Source: Prevotella sp.
GTDB taxonomy: Bacteria > Bacteroidota > Bacteroidia > Bacteroidales > Bacteroidaceae
DNA length: 7,396 nucleotides
Reading direction: 5' to 3'
NCBI GenBank assembly: GCA_021204605.1
Contig: JAJPZD010000296.1
Coordinates: 1 to 7,396 of the forward strand
The first letter of the stretch is position 1. The number at the start of each line of letters is the position of its first letter. The notes beneath the pieces are model-generated. The model searched no databases. It worked only from the letters and a program-made list of their open reading frames with translations, and had not been told where the DNA came from. Shown in pieces: positions 1 to 6,487 of this stretch. A program made the translations under genes and the position numbers.

Positions 1-8
1 CTTAGAAG

Positions 9-1331
9 ATGTACATTATACTTCAGTTAATCCTTCTTGGAGATAGTCTTGCCATGTTCGTGGTGAAAAGAGAAATAAAGTTAGCGTTACTTCTTCTACC
101 ACTGATATGTTTCACGTTTGTATCCATACCATGGATTCCATGGGGTGGACCACTTTACCCCCCATTATGCTTCCTTTTATCAGAATTTCCTTATTGGTTT
201 AATCATGTAAATAAGATAAAAAAATCTCTCTATGGTTTTTTGTTGGGATTGATTATAATCGCATTGATAATCAGTTTTTTCAATAGTCCACACTATCAAG
301 ACCCTGCTGGAATAATAAAACTGACCATAAAAGAACTTGTCTCAAAATATTTCTTCTTAGCATACGGTTTCCTATGTATTAACGATGAGAAGATGATTAA
401 GCCAATGTTGAATGTGTCTTTTTATGCCTTACTCGTCCTAACCTTTTTCGGAATATTGAATTTAATCACAAAAGAGGCGATTCTTATTAATTTGGCGGGA
501 TATGTAAAGGGCGACACCCTTATGGGAGATTTTTTTACAGATATGGACCGATTCCGGGTTCAGTCAATGTTCAAGTATGCTTTTGATTACGGATATATCT
601 GCGCTGTTTTGTTGATTTTCCATTATTGGGGATATGCCAAAAAACTTCTTAAGAGTCAGTTTTTCTACATATCTGTTTGCTGTTGTATGTTTGGAATCCT
701 GACCTGCAACTGCCGCACTGTACAGTTTTGTTTTGTTTTTGCTGTAATGTCGTTCATAATGTTCAGATATAGCCTCAAAAAAAATATCAAATATTTCCTT
801 GTTATTATATTAGTCGTTATTATCGCTTATATAAATGTCCCTTACGTTCAAGAGAAAGTTGATATGGCAACCTCGGTATTTGATTACAATTCAACCAATG
901 TGTTGGGTAGTTCCATACAAATTCGTGTCATTCAATACTCTAAGGTATTCAAATATATTCAAGGGCATGAGTTCTTCGGCAGAGGAATTGATTTTTTCTA
1001 CTATGACTTGGGGTGGGGTGATGTTTACTCTGCTAAGAGGGACCCTGATTTATGGGGATTGGAAGGTGTTTTCATGAATCTGTTGCTGGAACGAGGCTTT
1101 GTCGGAACAATCTTCTATATCGTCTTTTACTGTACAATTTTCTTCTACATCTTCAAGCACCGCAAGAGGGACAGACTTACCTCATCCATTGCTATGTCGC
1201 TCCTCATCACTTATTTCGTTTATGCAAATATGATGGGAGAGTTGTATAGCGTGCCTCCTACCCTGCTGTTAGTCGGCACATTGCTTTCATTGATGGTTAA
1301 TCAACAACAGCAAAAGGCTATTGAGAGATGA
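9..1331 (+). CDS. Wzy-like polysaccharide polymerase / O-antigen ligase family membrane protein
   Basis: Predicted inner-membrane protein of 440 residues that would polymerise exported lipid-linked repeat units (Wzy role) or, less likely, ligate them. The sequence shows hydrophobic segments at about residues 24-44, 74-93, 113-123, 137-155, 194-210, 217-252 (probably two), 260-278, 366-382, 393-409 and 415-430. A long soluble loop at about 279-353 matches the large periplasmic loop of this superfamily. Family-like positions include an Arg-rich stretch before the loop-side helix (RFRVQSMFKYAF, 181-192), NCRT (234-237) where relatives often have SRT, and the GLEGVFMNLLLERGFVG stretch (350-366). 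Overall primary sequence is poorly conserved in such proteins, so the call rests on topology, these motifs and context. An in-frame TAG at 3-5 rules out a start before 9. The ATG at 54 is an alternative: it has GGAGAT nine bases upstream and would give 425 residues. Residues 224-241 contain six cysteines, which is odd. It overlaps the next gene by four bases, implying translational coupling. Confidence 0.8.
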   Translation: MYIILQLILLGDSLAMFVVKREIKLALLLLPLICFTFVSIPWIPWGGPLYPPLCFLLSEFPYWFNHVNKIKKSLYGFLLGLIIIALIISFFNSPHYQDPAGIIKLTIKELVSKYFFLAYGFLCINDEKMIKPMLNVSFYALLVLTFFGILNLITKEAILINLAGYVKGDTLMGDFFTDMDRFRVQSMFKYAFDYGYICAVLLIFHYWGYAKKLLKSQFFYISVCCCMFGILTCNCRTVQFCFVFAVMSFIMFRYSLKKNIKYFLVIILVVIIAYINVPYVQEKVDMATSVFDYNSTNVLGSSIQIRVIQYSKVFKYIQGHEFFGRGIDFFYYDLGWGDVYSAKRDPDLWGLEGVFMNLLLERGFVGTIFYIVFYCTIFFYIFKHRKRDRLTSSIAMSLLITYFVYANMMGELYSVPPTLLLVGTLLSLMVNQQQQKAIER

Positions 1332-2272
1332 AGTTCTCGGTAACTATACCTACATACAAGTGTAAGTTCCTGCAAGAATGTATCGAGAGTGTCATTGCAC
1401 AAACTTACACTGATTTCGAACTGATTATCGTCAATGATGCCTCCCCAGAGGATATAGCTTCCGTCATCGCCCACTTTGATGACCCTCGCATCAGATATTA
1501 TGTGAATGAGAGAAACTGTGGGAGCGTCAATGTGGTGGACAACTGGAACATCTGCCTGAACTATGCAACAGGCGACTATGTGATTTGCATGGGCGACGAC
1601 GACAAGCTGCTGCCTTGCTGCCTTGAGGAATATGGCAAACTAATCTCTCAGTTTCCAGGTCTGGGCGTTTACCATGCCTGGACAGAGATTATCGACGAAG
1701 AATCAAATGTCGTGAGAATGCAGGAGGCTCGCCCCCTGCGTGAAAATGTTTATTCTATGCTGTGGCACCGTCTGCACGGCAGGGTGCAGTATATCGGCGA
1801 CTTCCTTTTCGACACCGCACTCCTGAAAAAAAACGGTGGCTTCTATAAGTTGCCTCTCGCATGGGGCTCTGACGACATCTCTGCTTACATCGCTGCCAAA
1901 GATACTGGCATCGCCAATATGCAGGTGCCTGGCTTTCAATATCGTGTCAACTCCCATACTATCAGCCGCACCGGTAACGTGGATATCAAATTACTTGCCA
2001 TAAACAAGGAGGAACAATGGTACAATGAGTTTCTGTCCGTTGAACCCGATGAAAACGTTGATGCCGTGGCACATATCTTCTGGCAAATGCTCAAGCAGGA
2101 AATGCCTATTAGCATGAAAAGGAAACGCTACGGCCTCATCGTTGGCGACATCGCCGAGAATGGCTTTTCTCGTTTCTTCCACTGGCTCTCACACAAGTCA
2201 ATATGCCGTCTTTCATTTTGTAAACTTTCATTCGCATTGGCGCACGCTGTGAAAAGCAAACTCTCAAGATAA
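1328..2272 (+). CDS. Family 2 glycosyltransferase
   Basis: GT-A fold, inverting-type glycosyltransferase of 314 residues. It would transfer a sugar from a nucleotide-sugar to the growing lipid-linked oligosaccharide at the cytoplasmic membrane face. Visible motifs: the N-terminal strand and loop FSVTIPTYK (3-11), the nucleotide-binding VNDAS (35-39), the metal-binding DxD-type GDDDK (89-93), and a GSDD acceptor-side motif (180-183) where many GT2 enzymes have their catalytic acid region. The catalytic domain covers about residues 1-200; the C-terminal 110 residues show no motif I recognise and end in a basic, moderately hydrophobic stretch that could sit on the membrane. The start is fixed by the ATGA overlap with the polymerase gene. 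Base composition is clearly richer in G+C than the next gene (33 of 60 bases at 1561-1620), suggesting a different origin within a mosaic locus. Donor and acceptor sugars cannot be read from the sequence. Confidence 0.92.
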   Translation: MKFSVTIPTYKCKFLQECIESVIAQTYTDFELIIVNDASPEDIASVIAHFDDPRIRYYVNERNCGSVNVVDNWNICLNYATGDYVICMGDDDKLLPCCLEEYGKLISQFPGLGVYHAWTEIIDEESNVVRMQEARPLRENVYSMLWHRLHGRVQYIGDFLFDTALLKKNGGFYKLPLAWGSDDISAYIAAKDTGIANMQVPGFQYRVNSHTISRTGNVDIKLLAINKEEQWYNEFLSVEPDENVDAVAHIFWQMLKQEMPISMKRKRYGLIVGDIAENGFSRFFHWLSHKSICRLSFCKLSFALAHAVKSKLSR

Positions 2273-2286
2273 CACAAGACATTATT

Positions 2287-2325
2287 CCATTGTCAATCTC
2301 TCATGAAATAAACATGATTGAATGG
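2287..2325 (+). repeat. Imperfect inverted repeat (possible hairpin) in the gap after the GT2 gene
   Basis: Three nested pairings are visible: CCATT (2287-2291) with AATGG (2321-2325), CAA (2294-2296) with TTG (2318-2320), and TCATG (2301-2305) with CATGA (2313-2317), around a seven-base loop. Two unpaired bulges (2 and 4 bases) lie on the left arm only. No T-run follows, so it is not a standard intrinsic terminator. It could be an mRNA-stabilising or attenuating hairpin, or chance in AT-rich DNA. Confidence 0.3.
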
Positions 2326-2326
2326 T

Positions 2327-2336
2327 AGTAGATAAT
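2327..2336 (+). repeat. 10-bp direct repeat, left copy (AGTAGATAAT)
   Basis: The same ten bases recur at 3241-3250, so the two copies bracket the fucosyltransferase-like gene, one in each flanking gap. This could be a trace of insertion or recombination that brought in the gene as a cassette. A chance match is possible because the DNA is AT-rich. Confidence 0.35.
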
Positions 2337-2388
2337 CAAAATAAACAATATTTCTATAAAATCAACAAACAATTAGCATAATATCACA

Positions 2389-3241
2389 ATGAATAAAACC
2401 ATTTCTATAATTCCTTATGCTGGATTGTGCAATCGTATAAGAGCTATAGTATCCGGCATAAACATAGCAAAAAAATTAGACGCAAATTGTGTAATTTATT
2501 GGAATAAGACAAGGGGCTGCTATTGCAATTTTTCGGATTTGTTTGAAAAGCCTGCTTTATCAAATGTCTCAGTAGTAGAAAACAGAGACCTGACACATTA
2601 TCATATATCAAGGAAAAGAAATTTATATCTGCCGAAACTCATACAGAAAGTAATATATGATTTTAGACTATATAATTTTAATTGGGACAGTGGGGAAAAA
2701 GACATATTTAAAATAATACCTCAAAAATCAAAAAAAATATTGCTTTGCACTTGCCATCAAATGTATAATCTAAAAGGTATTAAGGGGGGGGGGAATTTTA
2801 ATTCCTACAAAAAAGTTACAAAAACGTATCAATGATATCACCAGTAAATACGGTAAACATGTGGTTGGGGTTCATATTAGAGGAACAGATAATGTTAAAT
2901 CAAAACTTCATTCTCCATTTAATGTCTTTGTCAACTTTATCAATAAAGAACTGATAAAAGATCCCAACACAAAGTTCTATTTAGCTACAGATGAAATAGA
3001 ATTTAAGAAAAAACTTATTGATATGTTTGATGATATAATTATCACAAACAGAGAAGTACTTAACAGAAATTCATTGGAAGGAATGGAAGGTGCTCTCATA
3101 GACTTATATTGTCTAAGTAAAACAGATTATATCATAGGCAGTTATTACTCATCTTTTTCTGAAATAGCAGCTGAAATAGGTGGCATCAAACTTTATAAAG
3201 CGATTGAGGAGGGACATGATTTAGAATCAGTCAAATTGTAA
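2389..3241 (+). pseudogene. Fucosyltransferase-fold (GT23/NodZ/FUT8-like) glycosyltransferase, frameshifted at a G10 tract; probable phase-variable gene in OFF state
   Basis: One gene read in two frames. From the ATG at 2389 the reading frame stops at 2835 (148 residues); the rest continues in the next frame to the TAA at 3239-3241. With one G fewer in the run at 2784-2793 the frames join into 283 residues. The joined protein has an N-terminal half with IIPYAGLCNRIRAI (7-20), matching the GxxNRLRAI loop of this superfamily, and a C-terminal half with GVHIRGTDN (160-168, the HxRxxD nucleotide-sugar binding motif), YLATD (197-201), DLYCLSKTDY (238-247) and GSYYSSFSE (250-258). From memory, FUT8 carries similar VRRTDK, YLATD and SS motifs in the same order. 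GDP-fucose as donor is therefore likely but inferred. As written, the product lacks the HxRxxD half and should be inactive. The tract falls in the linker just before the second Rossmann-like domain. The DNA is very AT-rich (15 G+C in 60 bases at 2641-2700). A sequencing error or true decay are the alternatives to phase variation. Confidence 0.82.
2784..2793 (+). repeat. Homopolymeric G10 tract (candidate slipped-strand phase-variation site)
   Basis: Ten consecutive G lie inside the fucosyltransferase-like gene, in otherwise AT-rich sequence. The run is read as AAG GGG GGG GGG in the upstream frame and leads to a stop at 2833-2835. Loss of one G or gain of two restores the frame to the downstream half. 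G/C runs of this length are known contingency switches in Campylobacter and Helicobacter glycosyltransferase genes. Confidence 0.9.
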
Positions 3242-3250
3242 GTAGATAAT
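3241..3250 (+). repeat. 10-bp direct repeat, right copy (AGTAGATAAT)
   Basis: Identical to 2327-2336. This copy begins on the last base of the fucosyltransferase-like gene's TAA stop. The remainder of the 94-bp gap up to 3335 is AT-rich, with no promoter or terminator I can recognise. Confidence 0.35.
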
Positions 3251-3335
3251 GAATTCGACAATAAATCTATACAACAATTGAACTATAGAAGATACTGACG
3301 ACAAACATCTGTTAACTTAAATATTATTGACAACA

Positions 3336-4328
3336 ATGCAAAAACTATTTTATTATCCTTCAGCAAGGGATGTTGATTACGACAATCCTTACTCTGTGAA
3401 TTACAAAAATGCACTCACTAAGTATTTCCTTGTCTTGAACAACCACCTCAGACGGAAACCTGCAAAAAAAGTTATATGTCTTTTACAAAACGCTTTCTTC
3501 GCTGATATCTTCATTTTCAATTGGATTGAAAATATCTGTCAAGGGCGCTTGAGTGCAATAAAATATCGGATAGTACAACTTGCCTTTTTAATCATAAAGC
3601 TCAGAAAAAGGAAAATCGTGTGGATGTTCCACAATTTCCACCCTCACCAAGGCTCTGACAAATATTCCGAAGCTATAATGTCGTACATGTTCGGCAATGC
3701 GTCTATTATAATCTCACATTCCAAAGCTGCCACAGAATATGCAAGACAGAGGGCAAAATGTGATGTCAAATATGAATGTCATCCCGTCGCCCCTATTGCC
3801 CATCTTGAGAATACCACCCCCTCAGCCATTCATCCCGACATTCTCATCTGGGGTACTATCGCCCATTACAAGGGTATAGTTGAGTTTCTGTCTTACAGCA
3901 AGGTAAGGGCATCTAATCTGAACATCTTCATAGTGGGCAGGTGCAAATACCCTGATCTTGAAAACCGTATCCGTTCCTTGTGCAATGACAACATCTGCTA
4001 CGAGAATAGGAAAGTCAGTTTCAGCGAGCTGAAAGCTCTGATCTCGAATTCCAAATATGTGCTTTTCCCTTACATCGGCAGCTGTGTGTCGAGCTCGGGC
4101 GCGTTGATAGACACAATAGTACTCGGTGGAACGCCCATAGGTCCCGATGTCGGCGCCTTCAAGGACCTTTCCGAAGAAGGGGTTTGCCTCGTTTACGATA
4201 ATTATGACTCTCTTTTGGATATCCTTTCCTCCGACAACAGGATAGATGCTCAGACAAGAAATGACTTCATCGCCGAGAACTCATGGCAAACATTCGCCTG
4301 CAAATTGGTTGGATATCTGAAAGGATAA
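3336..4328 (+). CDS. GT-B fold glycosyltransferase (GT4-like)
   Basis: Predicted cytoplasmic or membrane-associated glycosyltransferase of 330 residues. The N-terminal acceptor-side half includes a basic/hydrophobic stretch at about 76-96 that may touch the membrane, followed by MFHNFHPH (97-104), where GT-B enzymes of exopolysaccharide loci carry a conserved His-containing loop. The C-terminal donor-binding half opens with IWGTIAHYKG (171-180), the usual start of the second Rossmann domain with its glycine and basic residue. It then has VLFPYIGS (242-249), SSGALID (253-259) and GGTPIGPDVGAFKD (264-277), matching the nucleotide-sugar binding segment of GT4-type enzymes. The ATG at 3336 is chosen over an upstream in-frame TTG at 3327 because TTG starts are uncommon here and homologous sequence seems to begin at MQKLFYYPSA. 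It follows the fucosyltransferase-like gene after 94 bp and precedes the next gene by 34 bp. The sugar transferred cannot be told; the family could also be GT1-like. Confidence 0.82.
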   Translation: MQKLFYYPSARDVDYDNPYSVNYKNALTKYFLVLNNHLRRKPAKKVICLLQNAFFADIFIFNWIENICQGRLSAIKYRIVQLAFLIIKLRKRKIVWMFHNFHPHQGSDKYSEAIMSYMFGNASIIISHSKAATEYARQRAKCDVKYECHPVAPIAHLENTTPSAIHPDILIWGTIAHYKGIVEFLSYSKVRASNLNIFIVGRCKYPDLENRIRSLCNDNICYENRKVSFSELKALISNSKYVLFPYIGSCVSSSGALIDTIVLGGTPIGPDVGAFKDLSEEGVCLVYDNYDSLLDILSSDNRIDAQTRNDFIAENSWQTFACKLVGYLKG

Positions 4329-4362
4329 GTACGATTTATGGAAGGAATTAAAAGATAATTGA

Positions 4363-5340
4363 ATGAAAACAAAAATAGTTTATGTAGTGGTCAGCAGCGA
4401 AAAAGACATATTTCTTGAACAAGCGTTCATATCGTCTTTTTCTGTCAAGAAATATATGACTGACGCAAAGATCTTATTCGTAGTTGACCAACAAACTTAT
4501 AGCACTTTGAAAGGTGTCAGAAAAGAAGAAACAAAGTATGCTGATGAAATAATTCCTGTGAAAATTGATGGCGATTATAATGCAAGACAACGTTCTCGTA
4601 TCCTGAAATCAAGCGTTAGAAAATATGTCAAAGGTGATTTCCTCTTTATTGATACTGATACAATAGTTGTAAAACCATTGTATGAAATTGATAAAATAAA
4701 TGCTGATATCGCCGCTTGTCACGATACTCATTCCGCTTTCTTAGACAATCCGTACAGAGACTTATGCCTACATCATGGCAAACTGCTAAAATGGCCCATT
4801 GAAAATGAAACTGAATATTTCAACAGTGGTGTTATTTATGTCAAAGATAATGAATTAACACAGAAATTCTTTGAATTGTGGTCTTCAATATGTATTGAAA
4901 GTTTTAAAGTGGGTATAAATATGGACCAACCATCTTTTGCCAAAGCCAATTATTTATCAGGCCATATTATTAAACCTTTGCATGATGTCTGGAATTGTGA
5001 ATTGAAACATGGAATAAGGTTTCTTAACGATGCTAAAATTGTTCATTATCTCGGTTCTAAATTTTCTGATAGTCAACTGTTCCTTTTGAGTGACAAAAAA
5101 CTCCTTTTTGATATAAAACAAAATGCGACAATAAACAACTCTGTTTTGAATGTTGTTGAGAATCCTTTCGTCGGTATTTCTCAGATTACTCATTGTTTTG
5201 GCGGAAAGGATGTTTTCTTGTTCAGATCGAATACATATAGATTACTATATAAGTTATATTATAGTAAACCTAATCTGTTTTCGTTTATCGAAAAAATGTC
5301 CAGCCTACTCACAAATTGTATGTCAAAATTAAAACATTAA
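4363..5340 (+). CDS. GT-A fold glycosyltransferase with DxD motif (GT8-like)
   Basis: Predicted cytoplasmic glycosyltransferase of 325 residues, probably metal-dependent and of the retaining GT8-like type. Visible in order: N-terminal strand IVYVVVSS (5-12); RQRSRILKSSVRKY (76-89), matching the region before the metal site where such enzymes fix their fold; FLFIDTDTIV (93-102) with the DxD metal/nucleotide site at 97-99; FNSGVIYV (153-160); NMDQPSF (186-192); and HYLGS (228-232) near the end of the catalytic domain. These follow the usual GT8 order of DxD, NSG, DQ and H. The last 90 residues carry no motif I recognise. The start at 4363 gives the conserved strand right at the N-terminus. It lies 34 bp after the GT-B gene and 26 bp before glf, consistent with one transcript. 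Composition resembles glf and the following gene, suggesting these three travelled together. Substrate unknown. Confidence 0.82.
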   Translation: MKTKIVYVVVSSEKDIFLEQAFISSFSVKKYMTDAKILFVVDQQTYSTLKGVRKEETKYADEIIPVKIDGDYNARQRSRILKSSVRKYVKGDFLFIDTDTIVVKPLYEIDKINADIAACHDTHSAFLDNPYRDLCLHHGKLLKWPIENETEYFNSGVIYVKDNELTQKFFELWSSICIESFKVGINMDQPSFAKANYLSGHIIKPLHDVWNCELKHGIRFLNDAKIVHYLGSKFSDSQLFLLSDKKLLFDIKQNATINNSVLNVVENPFVGISQITHCFGGKDVFLFRSNTYRLLYKLYYSKPNLFSFIEKMSSLLTNCMSKLKH

Positions 5341-5366
5341 TAACAGCGATTATATCCAATAATATA

Positions 5367-6482
5367 ATGAAATACGATTTTCTCATTGTCGGCTCCGGTT
5401 TATTTGGAGCTACTTTCGCTTATAAAGCCTTTAAAAAAGGTAAGAAATGTCTATTGATTGACAAACGACCTCATTTGGGTGGGAATATTTATTGCGAGAA
5501 CATTCATGGTATCAATGTTCATAAATATGGCGCTCACATATTTCATACTTCCAATAAAAATGTCTGGAGTTTTGTAAATTCTTTTGTTGAGTTCAATAGA
5601 TTTACTAATTCTCCCGTCGCTAACTATAAAGGCAAATTATATAATTTGCCTTTTAATATGAACACCTTTTATCAGATGTGGGGCGTTTCAACACCCGAAA
5701 AGGCAAAAGCAATAATTGAAGAACAAAAATTTGCTGCTTTACGGACTTTAAACGGACATGAACCTCGTAATCTTGAACAACAGGCTTTGGCTCTTGTCGG
5801 AAATGATATTTATCAAAAACTTATCAAAGGTTATACTGAAAAGCAATGGGGCAGGAAGTGCAACGAACTACCTGCCTTTATCATTAAAAGATTACCCGTA
5901 AGACTGGTATTCGATAACAATTATTTCAATGATATGTATCAGGGCATCCCTATCGGTGGTTATAATAATCTCATCAACGGCTTGCTTAAGGGTATAGAAA
6001 CTATATTAAACTCTGATTTTTTCGATAACAGATCTTATTGGGAAAACATTGCTCACAAAATAGTTTATACTGGAAAAATAGACGAATTCTACAATTATCG
6101 TTTCGGAAAACTCAATTACCGTACCGTTCTTTTTGAACAGGAAATTCTTGATTCTCCCAACTACCAAGGCAACGCCGTTGTAAATTTTACTGACCCCGAC
6201 GTCCCTTATACTCGTATTATTGAACATAAGCATTTTGAAATGTTCGGTCAGAAAGTTTACGATTGCCCGAAAACAGTAATTTCAAAAGAATATTCATCTG
6301 AATGGCAAGAGGGTATGGAACCGTACTATCCTGTTAATGATTCCATAAATAACGCTCTTTTCGCTAAATACAAAACATTAGCTGACAAAGAGAATAATGT
6401 CATTTTCGGTGGCCGATTAGCTGAATACAAATACTATGATATGGCTCCGATAATTGAAAAAGTTCTTAATTTAAACATATAA
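5367..6482 (+). CDS. glf: UDP-galactopyranose mutase
   Basis: FAD-dependent flavoenzyme (EC 5.4.99.9) that interconverts UDP-galactopyranose and UDP-galactofuranose in the cytoplasm, supplying the Galf donor for cell-surface polysaccharides. The protein is 371 residues, the normal size for bacterial Glf. Visible: FAD dinucleotide-binding GSGLFG (9-14) followed by an acidic strand end LLIDKR (29-34) and GGN (38-40); KYGAHIFHT (53-61) with the conserved His near the flavin; YTEKQWG (156-162), including the uridine-stacking Trp at 161; RLPVR (175-179) in the mobile-loop arginine region; YFNDMYQGIPIGGY (186-199); PYTRIIEHK (280-288), with the second conserved Arg; and FGGRLAEYKYYDM (347-359), the C-terminal FAD-binding signature. 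The ATG at 5367 is chosen over the in-frame ATG at 5316, which would add 17 poorly conserved residues and overlap the previous gene by 25 bases. It lies 5 bp before the next gene. Nothing needed for activity appears to be missing. Confidence 0.97.
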   Translation: MKYDFLIVGSGLFGATFAYKAFKKGKKCLLIDKRPHLGGNIYCENIHGINVHKYGAHIFHTSNKNVWSFVNSFVEFNRFTNSPVANYKGKLYNLPFNMNTFYQMWGVSTPEKAKAIIEEQKFAALRTLNGHEPRNLEQQALALVGNDIYQKLIKGYTEKQWGRKCNELPAFIIKRLPVRLVFDNNYFNDMYQGIPIGGYNNLINGLLKGIETILNSDFFDNRSYWENIAHKIVYTGKIDEFYNYRFGKLNYRTVLFEQEILDSPNYQGNAVVNFTDPDVPYTRIIEHKHFEMFGQKVYDCPKTVISKEYSSEWQEGMEPYYPVNDSINNALFAKYKTLADKENNVIFGGRLAEYKYYDMAPIIEKVLNLNI

Positions 6483-6487
6483 ACTAA

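Noticed and set aside
777..784. A8 runs at 777-784, 1826-1833 and 2730-2737 as further slippage switches
   Set aside because: All are in frame here, and A8 runs are common in AT-rich coding DNA; there is no frame disruption to support switching.
835..1249. Overlapping plus-strand frames inside the polymerase gene
   Set aside because: They are alternative frames of the membrane protein gene, with no domain or spacing evidence.
1703..2182. Minus-strand open frames opposite the first GT2 gene
   Set aside because: They are antisense to a clear glycosyltransferase with motifs, and their proteins show no recognisable family.
2273..2388. Bacteroidales-type promoter (TTG / TAnnTTTG) in the gap before the split gene
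   Set aside because: I looked for the -33 and -7 elements and found no convincing pair at the right spacing.
2861..3241. A separate 126-residue gene starting at GTG 2861
   Set aside because: It begins inside the second domain just before the HxRxxD motif, and the same frame is open upstream to the G tract with plausible protein sequence. It is the 3' half of the split gene.
3327..3335. TTG start for the GT-B gene
   Set aside because: It adds only three residues, and a normal ATG follows at 3336.
5316..5366. Longer Glf start at 5316
   Set aside because: It would add 17 residues with no Glf similarity before the FAD-binding strand and overlap the preceding gene. The ATG at 5367 fits the family.
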